Below the pieces are notes generated by a model. The model had not been told where the DNA came from and searched no databases. It worked only from the letters and a program-made list of their open reading frames with translations. The position numbers and the translations under genes are program-made. From Amphiduros pacificus (taxonomy: Eukaryota > Annelida > Polychaeta > Phyllodocida > Hesionidae), in the NCBI GenBank assembly GCA_949316495.1, contig OX439010.1, forward strand, positions 9,030,001-9,094,000: DNA of 64,000 nucleotides, written 5' to 3'. Below are positions 12,610-26,104 of the stretch, one piece after another (position 1 is the stretch's first letter; every line of letters begins with the position of its first letter).

Positions 12610-14005
12610 AAATGGCTGATCATTGAGATCTTTATATGGCTGGTATTATGGAGATCTATTAATGGCTGGTCAGTGAGGAAGTCCATAAATGGCTGGTGGG
12701 GAGATCTATTAATGGCTGGTAAGTGGGGAGATCTATTAATGGCTGGTAAGTGGGGAGATCTATATATGGCTGCTCAGTGAGGAGGTCCATAAATGGCTGG
12801 TGGGGAGATCTATTAATGGCTGGTAAGTGGGGAGATCTATTAATGGCTGGTCAGTGAGGAGGTCCATAAATGGCTGGTGGGGAGATCTATTAATGGCTGG
12901 TAAGTGGGGAGATCTATTAATGGCTGCTCAGTGAGGAGGTCTATAAATGGCTGGTGGGGAGATCTATTGATGGCTGGTAAGTGGGGAGATCTATTAATGG
13001 CTGGTCAGTGAGGAGGTCCATAAATGGCTGGTGGGGAGATCTATTAATGGCTGGTAAGTGGGGAGATCTATTAATGGCTGGTCAGTGAGGAGGTCCATAA
13101 ATGGCTGGTGGGGAGATCTATTAATGGCTGGTAAGTGGGGAGATCTATTAATGGCTGCTCAGTGAGGAGGTCCATAAATGGCTGGTGGGGAGATCTATTG
13201 ATGGCTGGTAAGTGGGGAGATCTATTAATGGCTGGTTAGTGAGGAGGTCCATAAATGGCTGGTGGAGAGATCTATTAATGGCTGGTAAGTGGGGAGATCT
13301 ATTAATGGCTGGTTAGTGAGGAGGCCCATACATGGCTGGTGGAGAGATCTATTAATGGCTGGTAAGTGGGCAGATCTATTAATGGCTGCTCAGTGAGGTC
13401 CATAAATGGCTTGTGGGGAGATCTATTAATGGCTGGTAAGTGGGGAGATCTATTAATGGCTGGTAAGTGGGTAGATCTATATATGGCTGGTAAGTGAGGA
13501 GATCCATAAATGGCTGGTGGGGAGATCTATTAATGGATGGTAAGTGGGAAGATCGATTAATGGCTGGTAAGTGAGGAGATCCAATAAGAGCTGGTTAGTG
13601 AGATCCATAAATGGCTGGTTAGTGGGAGATATATAAATGGCTGGGAATTGAGAAGATCTATTAATAGCTGATTAGTCAGAAGATCTATAAATTGCTGGTA
13701 GGTGAGATCTATAAATGGTTGATAAGAGAAGAGATCTATTAATGGCTGGTTAGTGAGGAGATCTATTAATGGCTGGTTAGTGATAAGATCTATTAATGGC
13801 TGGTTAGTGAGGAGATCTATTAATGGCTGGTTAGTGAGGAGATCTACTAATGGCTGGTTAGTGATAAGATCTATTAATGGCTGGTTAGTGATAAGATCTA
13901 TTAATGGCTGGTTACATAGATCTATTAATGGTGAGCACGATCAATGTGAAGAAATTTATTTATGCCCAGAAGGTGAGACCTATTAATGGCTGGTGGGTGA
14001 GGAGA
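12610..14005. repeat. 24-27-bp minisatellite with 77-bp higher-order unit
   Basis: Units vary around GATCTATTAATGGCTGGTAA and GTCCATAAATGGCTGGTGG. From about 12660 to 13400 they are ordered as a three-unit 77-bp higher-order repeat; the right third is more irregular. Most units carry AGATCT. Confidence 0.9.
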
Positions 14006-15259
14006 TCAATAAAGATGGCTGCTAATGATGATCTGATATCTCAGCATAAAGGCAGCCAGTATTAGTTAATAAGCTTACAGGCAGGCAGAATGTACAAATC
14101 ACCGCCTCATGGATATTGCATGGCCTTATTTAGCACATCTGTCACTGACGCTGACTTGGGGTTAACACTATATTGTTTTTACACACCCTTGCCTTCACTA
14201 AATCAATTGCTTTATGATGCAACGGCCGTACAAGCTGGGTGGTGGGAGGTGCATATTCTGGCCATCACATATACCTTCCCTTCTACATCACTGACAAAAA
14301 ACACAATCTGGCTTGGCAACTCCATTAGCTTGGTTAATATCATATCTACCACCCAAAAAGGAATCGTGGCAATCAGCAGGAATGCATAATTTCTGATTGA
14401 TGAATGAGATTCTTGATGTGGTCATTTTGAACCCAGAATGCAAGTGGCTATGACAGTTTCAAGCCTGTACCCAATATGGCAGTTATCATTTATAGGGAGA
14501 CAACACACTGTGCTAATTGCATTTACCCACAATGGAGCTTCACCAAACAGAGGCTGAGACTACACTTATTTGATTGTTAGCCTCAAAGATCTTTCTTATC
14601 ATATTCTGCTCCCATAGCAGTGAAAATAAAATGTCACATCAATCAACATACTACTGAGTATTATCACTGAATGTTAAGGTAATACCAGTTATGTTCTGTG
14701 TCAAATCCTGGCAAAGAAAAAGCAGCCAAACAAGAATGGAAATTGTGATTCAGTAGGCACATCTTGACAGCAATAACAGTAGCCTTGACTTTGGTTTATT
14801 TTTCTTAAGTGATAAAAGAATAAATGTGAACATAACAAACAAAAGTGAAAAACAGCGGCGCAGCTTTTTCATCCTGGCATGAAAGCATAACAGAAAAATT
14901 TGATAACCTATACTGTTCACACACTGTATGTCAACACAAAGTTAAATTGCACTCATCCCTGAAACAATTGAGGATATGAATATGTTGACAGAGAGAATGC
15001 CTGCCGTATTGATGTTTATACAGAAACAAGATATGTAATGTGCATACACATATCTGCACACATAAACAAATGAATCTGGCAGAGGCAGTGATTAATTTTC
15101 TTCCCTGCTTGTTAACAAAGATAGCCTGATAGAGTAGAGAGCTAATATGCACCAGAGAACTGATAGATAGAATGTGCTCCCTCACATGATTGGCCAATAA
15201 AACTCTCATCAATTTTTACTGCAAACACATTCCACTTTAACTCTTTAAATGCAACAAAT

Positions 15260-15545
15260 ATGCCAATTTTTGTACAACAAATAACTGTGTCTTTTTTCTG
15301 TAATAAACAATTATTCCAGCTTTGTGTGACAATTAACTTTGTCAATTTTGCGTAACAAACAACTATACCCATTTGGTGTAACAATGATTATGACCTTTTT
15401 GTGTGACAAATAACTATGACCTTTTTGTGTGGCAAATAACTATGACTTTTTTTGTGTAAAACAGCTCATTCAAACAATTGGGTTTTTTTAATTGACAAAT
15501 AAGTGTCCCCTTTGTATGAAAATAAGTGTCCTTTTTGTATTATAC
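15260..15545. repeat. Degenerate 28-30-bp tandem repeat
   Basis: About nine diverged units around ACAAATAACTATGACCTTTT followed by TGTGTG. Confidence 0.6.
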
Positions 15546-16439
15546 ATTATAATTTTGAGTAGTTATTCAATTTATTATATTCATTATTATTTTGCCAGAT
15601 TGTGACAAAAATACAATCATGCTTGGGATTCAGTTATAATATACTATAATTTGTACAGTTGAATAATAATAGTACGACTAACAACACTGATTAGCATTAT
15701 TTTTCCTGACTGGTGAGCATTAGCATTATGTTTCATAGATGTGCAGTGCACAAAATAGTCAAATAGAAGATTAAGTGACCAATATTTTTGGGGACAAATT
15801 AGTTAAAATAGTCATATTGATGCTATCATGACAATCCAAGATATCAAACAAGGATCTTAATGGACAGGAAAATATGACTAAATAGTTAATTGAGCAGATG
15901 AAACAAAAATGTAATCACATTTGGCCTATATTTTAAGGGATAATTATTTTGACTATAAATATGAAATAGACTGCAAAAGATCCAAGTCATCAGTCAGACA
16001 TTAGGAAACATATTGTAGCAATGCTATTATACACATGAGCAATCATTAAGAGTCAGAAATAAATAGGTCATGTCAGGTCATATGAAATATAGTGGTCAGA
16101 GACCCTGATTTCACATGTAGCAGTCTGAGAAGCACGGAAAACAAAAAGTCAATCCTGACCAATATAAATGTGATTCTGTATATCATTAAGGTTTTATTAC
16201 TTGAAACCAATAAAAGGATCATCATATTTCAAAGTATGTAATCTAAATATGCAAGGCCACATATGGGTGTGGTGCAATATTCCCATCTACATCTATAGCG
16301 CATTATCTTTTATGGTCTTCAAACTTAAACAAATATTGAAACATGGTCTTTAAACTGCAGTCCAAATGTTCATATTAATATTTTTATGGTGATTAATATA
16401 TTTATGAGTCTACATCGGGTCTACTTTGTGTAACTACAG

Positions 16440-17893
16440 GGTTGCTCATAACTTAAGCATGATATTACTTGTATCTTTGTGACCAAATGAAGTCATTCTC
16501 AGGTCTACATTGTGTTGCTCATAACTTAAGCATGATATTACTTGTATCTTTGTGACCAAATGAGGCCATTCTCTGGTCTGCATTGTGTTGCTCATAACTT
16601 AAGCATGATATTACTTGTATCTTTGTGACCAAATGAGGCCATTCTCTGGTCTGCATTGTGTTGCTCATAACTTAAGCATGATATTACTTGTATCTTTGTG
16701 ACCAAATGAGGCCATTCTCTGGTCTGCATTGTGTTGCTCATAACTTAAGCATGATATTACTTGTATCTTTGTGACCAAAGGAAGTCATTCTCAGGTCTAT
16801 GTTGTGTTGCTCATAACTTAAGCATGATATTACTTGTATCTTTGTGACCAAATGAAGTCATTCTCAGGTCTACGTTGTGTTGCTCATAACATAAGCATGA
16901 TATTACTTGTATCTTTGTGACCAAATGAAGTCATTCTCAGGTCTACATTGTGTTGCTCATAACTTAAGCATGATATTACTTGTATCTTTGTGACCAAATG
17001 AAGTCATTCTCAGGTCTGCATTGTGTTGCTCATAACTTAAGCATGATATCACTTGTATCTTTGTGACCAAATGAAGTCATTCTCAGGTCTTCATTGTGTT
17101 GCTCATAACTTAAGCATGATATTACTTGTATCTTTGTGACCAAATGAAGCCATTCTCAGGTCTGCATTGTGTTGCTCATAACTTAAGCATGATATTACTT
17201 GTATCTTTGTGACCAAATGAAGCCATTCTCAGGTCTGCATTGTGTTGTTCATAACTTAAGCATGATATTACTTGTATCTTTGTGACCAAATGAAGCCATT
17301 CTCATGTCTGCATTGTGTTGTTCATAACTTAAGCATGATATTACTTGTATCTTTGTGACCAAATGAAGCCATTCTCAGGTCTGCATTGTGTTGCTCATAA
17401 CTTAAGCATGATATTAATTGTATCTGTGACCAAATGAAGTCATTCTCAGGTCTACGTTGTGTTGCTCATAACTTAAGCATGATATTACTTGTATCTTTGT
17501 GACCAAATGAAGCCATTCTCAGGTCTGCATTGTGTTGCTCATAACTTAAGCATGATAGTACTTGTATCTGTGACCAAATGAAGTCATTCTCAGGTCTACG
17601 TTGTGTTGCTCATAACCTAAGCATGATATTACTTGTATCTTTGTGACCAAATGAAGTCATTCTCAGGTCTACGTTGTGTTGCTCATAACCTAAGCATGAT
17701 ATTACTTGTATCTTTGTGACCAAATGAAGTCATTCTCAGGTCTATGTTGTGTTGCTCATAACCTAAGCATGATATTAATTGTATCTTTGTGACCAAATGA
17801 AGTCATTCTCAGGTCTACGTTGTGTTGCTCATAACTTAAGCGTGATATTACTTGTATCTTTCTGACCAAATGAAGTCATTCTCAGGTCTGCAT
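16440..17893. repeat. 73-bp minisatellite array, about 20 copies
   Basis: Units contain GTTGCTCATAACTTAAGCAT, TTACTTGTATCTTTGTGACC and AAATGAAGTCATTCTCAGGT. Diagnostic variants (AAGTCATT/GAGGCCATT; CTACGTTG/CTGCATTG) occur in runs, a sign of local unit duplication. Confidence 0.95.
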
Positions 17894-18950
17894 ATGATTG
17901 GGCACAAATCAGACACAAGCACAAGAGACGGCTACAGAATAAATTTATGTGTCATCAAATAGAGATCTTGTCCTGACTGATAATACTTTAGTGTTCACCT
18001 CTTGACTATCCAGACACAGACGTCAAGTGGTGATGAGATGTATGTTTTTTTGTTGATGGAATTGACTCCGTGCTGCACGCCATCCTACGTCAAGGATCAT
18101 AGAGCCATATTTGGACACCACGTTTGAAATGAACAAGGAGGTATTTGGCCAGTACCGCCTCCCTCGCCCATTCCCCTCACACCGTTACAACTACTTACGT
18201 CAAGGCTAGCCAGGCACCTTCTTACTCTCTGATTCAGTACTGGCAGGGGTGCCACGCCTTTCATAACCTTAGTGACATTTTTTTATCAATGGTACAAAGC
18301 TATGACTATTTTATGTTTTCTAATCTGACTTTTGTGTTTTTTTTATATTCATATGGTGCACGATTTAGCGAAGAAAAAAACTGCTCTTTGTGTAATAAAA
18401 AGGAAATTGGGTTCAGCAAAAATACTTCAAAGTGAGTTATACTGAGTGTACCCCTGTTGCCTTGGTGTGGCTTGCTTGCTTCCAGTCAACAGCCATAAAT
18501 CTCAGTTTGGGGCGGATTTACAGAATCGCCTTAGTGCAGAACCCATGAATGCAGAAACTCGGACTGCGCAATGTCTAAACATAGTTTAAATTCACCAACT
18601 CTACCTATATATCATTGCTTTGGCATCATCTGGTTCATTTAACCCATTTTTATGTTTTGTCTAACATTTACTTGATGATGCAAACATTTTTTTCATTCAA
18701 TATCTTATTCCACTGGTCAAATCTCATTCAAAAGCAACAAAAATGTGACTGTGAGATGGCCCCATGACCTTACATGATGGTCACAACATATCCAGAGCAG
18801 TAGAACGTGATCATTGAGATTTTTCTGTGTCCCAAAATGATTACACTTAAAATGTGTTGAGAAAGCTCCTGTGACCTGACATGGTTGTACTTCATCAGGA
18901 ACAATCATATAAGATCATGAGATGGTCCTCGTGACCTTATGATCATGTGA

Positions 18951-18965
18951 AGGTCACCGTGACCT
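18951..18965. promoter_or_regulatory. Perfect inverted nuclear-receptor site (ERE type)
   Basis: AGGTCACCGTGACCT is an exact inverted repeat of AGGTCA with a 3-base spacer, the classical estrogen-response-element layout. The surrounding 18740-18970 carries several more TGACC/GGTCA half sites and looks like a degenerate repeat, so it may be a by-product of the palindromic repeat families here. Confidence 0.35.
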
Positions 18966-19353
18966 CACATAACCTGGTCTTTAACATGTGTGAACACACA
19001 AATATTGGGACTACACTGTCTGGAGCACTGAATTCTGGTTTGACAGGGAACCAGTGTGGCAAGGTAATTTAAGCTGGTGATGTCCTATTGTTGTATGACA
19101 CGTAGGGGCCGGAGGGACATATATTCCCAGAAATTATCACCTTTAATTAGTGGTCCGACAGAATGGAAGCATGAGGTGGCATTGTCCCATGAAGCTCCCT
19201 CAGGACTCTGTCATATTAATCATGGCTGCAGACTCTTCATACTATTTATATGCTATTTCCCGCCGCTGGGTTCATTTTGGCTGCAGACATTCATGATATT
19301 ATATTTCCCCCCTGCATTGTATGTGATGTACCTGCTACATCGATGCAGAGTAG

Positions 19354-19477
19354 TTTGGTTCAAACATCTATTTGTTCACATTTAATTGTTAAACATCAGC
19401 CAATCATCATTAAACAGGGTCGCGTGACCTTATACAGTCATGCTGAGGTGTGACCGAAAAGATGTTTAGCCTCGATG
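19354..19477. mobile_element. Short palindromic MITE-like element
   Basis: The left end, CAAACATCTATTTGTTCACA, and the right end, GTGTGACCGAAAAGATGTTT, are inverted relatives of the same family terminus. The core carries GTCGCGTGACC. It is about 120 bp and non-coding. Confidence 0.5.
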
Positions 19478-19782
19478 TTTGTGCAGGCTTAATGATATTT
19501 CGATGTTGCAGCAGGCAATTTTGGCTTTGTAATATTGGAGTGTTTACTGGTGAACACTGCGGAGATGGTGCTCAGAAGCAAGGGACGGGATGATGGACGA
19601 CGTAGATGTGCACACATAACTGGGGGCTTATCTCTATTGATTCCCCAGTCCGGTCCACACACCACCCACCCACTTGTGTCTCTATCATATTGTGACTATG
19701 TACAGGTATGTGGACGTGGAATTAGAGATATGGAAATAGAGAGGCTCAGAAAGATGGCAGCTTAATGATATCCAGTATATTC

Positions 19783-19858
19783 CCAGTGCAGTGGATAATG
19801 CAAATGGTTAATAAAACTGCTTCTGGGATGAGGAGTCTAGGGTTCGAAGCCAGGTGAA
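19783..19858 (+). mobile_element. tRNA-like sequence (SINE head or tRNA pseudogene)
   Basis: CAGTGGATAATGC resembles a tRNA-Arg-type A-box, and GGGTTCGAAGCC (19840-19851) is a near-consensus B-box about 40 bases later. The anticodon arm is not convincingly paired. The G-rich array begins just downstream. Confidence 0.4.
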
Positions 19859-19879
19859 AAATGTGGTACTAAAGAACTT

Positions 19880-20300
19880 GGGGGGCTGGGATGGTCTGTA
19901 CAGCTTGGGTAGTGGCGATGCAGCTTGGGAAATGTATGTACAGCTCAGGGGAGGGGGTGGAGAACTTGGGAAGGAGATGTAGCGCTCAGGGAGGAGATGT
20001 AGAGCTTGAATGAGTTATATAGCTTCATAGCTTGAGGAGGGGATTTTATAGCTTGGGGGGGGGGATTTTATAGCTTGGGGAGGGGATTTGGAGCTTGGGA
20101 AGGGGATGTAGAGTTTGGGGAGGGGATGTAGAGCTTGAAGGACTTATATAGCTTTATAGCTTGAGGAGGGGATTTTATAGCTTGAGGAGGGGATTTTATA
20201 GCTTGGGGAGGGGATTTGGAGCTTGGGGAGGGGATGTAGAGTTTGGGGAGGGGATGTAGAGCTTGAAGGAGTTATATAGCTTTGGGAGCGGTGATTACAG
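19880..20300. repeat. G-rich minisatellite array
   Basis: About 20-bp units of the type GCTTGGGGAGGGGATGTAGA and GCTTGAGGAGGGGATTTTAT. An 80-bp superblock recurs. The plus strand has many closely spaced runs of three or more G, so quadruplexes are possible. Confidence 0.85.
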
Positions 20301-22644
20301 CTTTAAGAGGAACCATAAGAAACCTAAGCACAAGAAACTGCACACCATGGGAGGTTATGTACCTCTCAAGGATACGCAGTCATCAAGGCTTCACTTGGAA
20401 ATATATGTACCCATTGTCATAAAAAATACATGACGAGAGAGACTAATAAATCAGAAGCCGGCATTACCATATCAAACATCTACCTCAATATGTGCCCAGG
20501 AAAAACAGGAACTTTCCATTATTATACTTCTGAATATTTTCTCCCCAAAAAGCATAAATCATGAATAAAAAGCACAATGTCAGTGCAGATAAACAATATC
20601 CAAAAAAGGCCTTCCACCTGTGAATTGTCTTGTATCTGGGATTGTATCTTTGTTTTGTGGAGATACTGTGTTTGTTGGGGGAGGGGCCCTGAGGCTGTGT
20701 TAGTTCAGACAGGATCAGAGACTTATCACCTTAAGTGTAAAATGTCTGAGAACAAAAGCTGGCTTCCTGCAGGCGTGGTGTAAGGCGAGGGAAGCCACTT
20801 CCGCGCGATGCTCGCCGCTGTGTCCGCCGCTGTGCTTGCCATTGATCACATTGATTGAGCAGTTACTGCAATCTACACAGCTATAAACCTCACTGCATGT
20901 TTTAATGTTCTCATACTTAGCATCAGATATATTATTCTTGACGTGACAAAATGTCCCAGCAAATATCCACCATCATCAAAATCATTTCAAAAAGCAATTT
21001 TCTTCTCTTGCCAAATGACTGATTTTGCTCACATTTTATTGGATGAATTGCCAATTAACATGATTATAAATGTCTTAAAGATCTAAAAATATAATAAATG
21101 CCACATGAAGTAAAGTTAAATTGAAGACCAAGAAGATTTCCTCACATTAAAAGTGCAGGCCCTATTATGCAAGCCTCATAAACATCCCGACTTCATAGTC
21201 TTAACAACATGGTGATCATTCAAAGTCAGATGTCATGTGTTTTTCTTGCAAACAGATAGGTACCAGCAAGGTAAGTACACATGGTGACCAAGATATAAAG
21301 ATTTTACAGCCAATCAATAATAAGCAAATCTTATGGCTCTGCATGTCGATGTGGAAGACCCTGTACCCTGTCTATTGGTTTTGGAGACCATTTTCAACAT
21401 CTATATTACACTATACAACAGAGAAACCTAAAATTCAGTCCGAACATCTATTTGGTCTTATAAATCGATTTGTTTAGTTATTAATTTCAAATTTCGTAGG
21501 ACCAATCAAGATATAGCATGGCAGACAGAAACCTGCAACAAGGACAAAATGCCCTATTCTCTTCAAAGAATGATTCAAGATTTGTTCTTTTGCATTATTT
21601 TTGAGGCATGATGAAAAAACAATATACATGTATATCATTATGAATGACTTTTTTAAGCCATCACAAATTTCAACATACTCTTGAAGTTTACCTCACCAAA
21701 TTTCTAAACTCAGCAATACAACATGGCTCCATTTGGTCTGAAAAATCATTTGGCATAACCATGACAATTTTGGTGACATTTCACATTCAGGATAAATAGA
21801 AAAATCAAAATCATTATATAATCATTATATATCAAAATCATTGTATATTCTTGTCGTCAGCATGGTTTATACTTTGGTGATGACTAGAGGCCATTGAGGT
21901 GTCATCAGTGTGGAAAAACAATGTTAAATGTCACTTGTCTCGTCCAGGCTTTGGGCCTAGGGCATCTCTACACTTCAAACTCACTTCTAAAAGCCCTCCT
22001 TTCACAGAAATACATTGGATTAACCTGCCGCCATAAACAGCAACATCCTGAGGAGAGGAAACGTAGATGGCTTGGCTTCTAGTGAGTGCTGAAACTTGAC
22101 TCTCCAAAAGGTAAAATCCCGGGAAAACAATCTAGTTACATGCCCTGAATCACTTATCTTGTTTGTGTTCAAGACTTATTCATCTATCATAAATGAAAGA
22201 TGGTGATTACCAACATGGCATATAAAATTTAGCCAAAACGTTCAAAAATATGAATGTTATCACAATTTAGAATGCATATGGGGTAGCCCATGTCATCAAA
22301 GAATCCTGCCTGGCAAAGGATTCACATTCCTAAGGCAGGGCAATCAACATAATCAATGCAGCATGATTGAACATGAATACTTCGTGTGTTGACTGTTACA
22401 AAAATGGGCATATCAGTTGCGAAAAAGGCAGTGTGATGTTGAGATCTCATTGGCTGGTAATGAAGTTACGAGGCAGCATTCAGTTCACTTAATGGCGGCC
22501 CTTGTTGCCAATGCTCAGCCAGAATCAGCTGCAGACTGATGTCTATGAGTGCAAGCTGCAGACGGCTCTCTGTGTCTGTAAGGCTCCGCTGCAGACTACT
22601 CAGCAATAATACACTGCAGACAAAAGCCAAAAGACAATGCTGCA

Positions 22645-23405
22645 GACAGCTCACCTCAAATTATTGCAAGAATACTCTATATATAGACAACTCACTGCAG
22701 ACCATTGCAAGAAATACTCTATATATAGACAATTCACTGCAGATCATTGCAAGAATACTCTATATACAGGCAACTCACTGCAGACCATTGCAAGAATACT
22801 CTATATATAGACAACTCACTGCAGACCATTGCAAGAATACTCTATATAGAGACAACTCACTGCAGACCACTGCAAGAAATACTCTATATATAGACAACTC
22901 ACCGCAGACCATTGCAAGAGATACTCTATATATGGACAACTCACTGCAGACCATTGCAAGAAATACTCTATATATAGACAACTCACCGCAGACCATTGCA
23001 AGAGATACTCTATATATGGACAACTCACTGCAGACCATTGCAAGAAATACTCTATATATAGACAACTCACTGCAGACCACTGCAAGAAATACTCTATATA
23101 TAGACAATTCACTGCAGATCATTGCAAGAATACTCTATATACAGGCAACTCACTGCAGACCATTGCAAGAATACTCTATATATAGACAACTCACTGCAGA
23201 CCATTGCAAGAATACTCTATATAGAGACAACTCACTGCAGACCATTGCAAGAAATACTCTATATATAGACAACTCACTGAAGACCACTGCAAGAATACTC
23301 TATATATAGACAACTCACTGCAGACCACTGCACGAAATACTCTATATATAGACAACTCACTGCAGAACAATGCAAGAATACTCTATAGACAACTCACTGC
23401 AGACC
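22645..23405. repeat. 41/42-bp minisatellite array
   Basis: About 18 units around ACTCACTGCAGACCATTGCA followed by AGAATACTCTATATATAGAC. Each unit carries CTGCAG. The mixed 41- and 42-bp units shift the frame, yet a 256-codon ORF (22539-23309) stays open because no plus frame of the unit has a stop; it is not a gene. Confidence 0.9.
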
Positions 23406-23489
23406 ACAGTCTGTAAAACAACTCACTGCAAACCACAGTCTCTAAAACAACATACTGCTGAACACTATAAGGTGATAATGCAGTTTGCA

Positions 23490-23670
23490 TACAATAATTA
23501 TCAGTATGCATAAACCAAGCAGTACAATTATCAGTATGCATATACCAAGCAGTACAATTATCAGTATGCATAAACCAAGCAGTACAATTATCAGTATGCA
23601 TATACCAAGCAGTACAATTATCAGTATGCATAAACCAAGCAGTACAATTATCAGTATGCATAAACCAAGT
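23490..23670. repeat. 30-bp minisatellite array, six copies
   Basis: Units of AATTATCAGTATGCATAAAC and CAAGCAGTAC, alternating between ATAAACC and ATATACC versions. It ends about 50 bases before the inverted-repeat element. Confidence 0.85.
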
Positions 23671-23721
23671 GATATAATCTGCATCCATCACCCAGGTGCA
23701 CATTGTCACCTGGGCTTGAGT

Positions 23722-25115
23722 TACCGTATTTACTCGTGTATAAGTCGAGGTTTTTTTCCAAAAACTCTTAGTTAATGTTTAGGGGGTCGACTTATACACG
23801 AGAGCAACCTGTGGACGAGGATTTACGCCAAAAAATTACGACACTATGAGTTTTCATTACGAACATTCTTATTTTCGAAATAACGAATATCGGACATAGC
23901 GGGTCGGTTTAACAGTCTTATACTCGAGTAATTACGGTAAAACGTAAATACGATCTTCATATTTTCGAAATAACGAATATCAGTCGCAACAGATTGATTT
24001 TAATTGCGTTTTAAATGATAAAGAAAGGTATTTACCCAATATTATTGGTCTATTATTTCAAAACGCTTTTGTTTTGACTTTGTTCTCACTGATTCCAATT
24101 ATCAGCATTCAGTTTTGCGTTTTTAGCGCGAAAACGAGTTTGATATTTTAATTGCATTTTAAATGATAAATAAAGGTATTTACCCAATATTATCACAAAT
24201 TCGCTTTGCAGGTCAAGAACAGAACAAAACCATCCATTCATTTAACATGCATTACGCAATACTAGCGTGAAAGCAAATATCGGACAGGCGGACGACTGTC
24301 TACACGTGTCTTCCCTGTTGACAGAAATGCTTTCACACGTGGATCGATTTTAATTGCGTTTTAAATGATAAATAAAGGTATATACATAATATTATCACAA
24401 ATTACGTTTTGCAGGTCGAGAACAGAACAAAACCATCCATTATTGCGCAATATATTAACAATCGTTTTCGCGCTAAAAACAAGAGCCTCTTCCCGTCACT
24501 TCTGTCTTTCAAAATTGCGACCACGTGTTGCGTTGAGTCGTGTCTTCCTTGTTGACAGAAATGCTTTCACACGCGGATCGATTTTAATTGCATTTCAAAT
24601 GATAAATAATGAAAACGCTTTGTTTTGAGGCTAAAATCAATGATGTGGAGAAATTCTCGACGTAATTGTGATAATATTAAGTACATACCTTTATTTATCA
24701 TTTAAAACGCAATTAATATCGATCAGCCACGGATATGAAAGTTCAATTTGACATGTTGGCCGCTCCACTTTTGTCTCGTGGGCACCCAGACGCTAAGATC
24801 AAGGACGTCACGTACATCGTATTACGTTTTACTTTGTGGAGAAATTCTCGACCCGCGAAGCATAAGTTGTGATAATATTGGGTAAATACCTTTATTTATC
24901 ATTTAAAACACAATTAAAATCGATCCTTCCGATATTCGTTATTTCAAAAATATGAACATCGTATTTATGTTTTACCGTAATAACTCGAGTATAAGACCAT
25001 CGTCTTATACACAACTCGTCTTATATTCGGAAATTGTTTTTTTTCAAGAAAAATAACCTCGATTTTGGGGGGTCGTCTTATACACGAGTCGACTTATACA
25101 CGAGTAAATACGGTA
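23722..25115. mobile_element. 1.39-kb TA-flanked inverted-repeat element (non-autonomous DNA transposon)
   Basis: The ends are inverted copies: CCGTATTTACTCGTGTATAA on the left, and the complement ending ACGAGTAAATACGG on the right, each flanked by TA. Homology continues inward for about 250-300 bases on both sides, including shared blocks such as ATTTTCGAAATAACGAATAT and TCGAGTATAAGACC. The middle has internal copies of a block with TTTAAATGATAAAgAAAGGT. No transposase ORF is visible, so it depended on one supplied elsewhere. It is richer in CpG than its surroundings. The TA flanks fit Tc1/mariner-like or another TA-targeting superfamily; I do not assign one. Confidence 0.75.
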
Positions 25116-26104
25116 GCTGCAATACATTCAGTCATTTCTCACATATTGGGTTAATCAAAATAAACATATGCACTTGCTATGAAATAGTTTTGGTTTAGCA
25201 GTCAAACATTTACCATTTACGTTCACGCAAGCCTATACAAACAGTGCAATACCTGTGTGAAGCAAAAGAAGCGAAGTTATGCCATGCAATATACTGACTG
25301 GCCTCACTGAATATGTGGAACAAGACCTTCTTCGGTCATGACAATGTGCTAGCCATTAAACATGTGAACTCAACTTATGAAAACTGGAGAGGTCCTAAAC
25401 AGACTCTCCTACATAAATCAATTTTCAAATCGACAGGCTATGAGAAAATGAGCCCAAAACAGATCAGTTTTGCAACTGTATCTTCTTTGTTCTGCAAACT
25501 GTAGCCTATCTACATGCACAATTAACCATTTATCAAATTCACAGGCAACAAGAACACTAAATAAGCCTAATCATTCACGAACTATGCAAAAAAAGACTTG
25601 CCTTAATTAATGAATGAAATGAGAAATTTAATAGGATTTGAAATTCTTGACACAATATCCAGCCTGCGAGGCAAACCTGGTTTATGTGTTGCTCGGCTTT
25701 TGAAACACATTTTAATCAACTGTGTGGTAACAGGTTTCTAATTTGGAAAACAGACCGGGAGAAGATGGCATTGAGCTCAGACACACCCACGCAACCATTA
25801 ACCACCATCTCACTCGGAGACACAACCAAAATATCAGCCTCAGAGTGAGTAAGCGGGTTCCTTAATTGCAGAAAAACTTATAAATTTCCTTCAACAATGG
25901 CTGAATTTATGAACTCATGTCTTTGGAAGCTCCACTTACAGTATGAGTTTCTCAATATCCAATGATATTGTCAATATTATGTCTGATATTCCATATTTAA
26001 AATCTGCCTTACTGTCTTATTCTGCTTCTAGTTAAGCTGAGAACAGCTAATGCAAACTCATAGCTGGGCAAAATAAATCACAACCAGCCCAGTGTTCTGC
26101 TTGT

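Noticed and set aside
22539-23309. 256-codon plus-strand ORF
   Set aside because: It is read almost entirely from the 41/42-bp array and stays open because the unit lacks stops in all plus frames.
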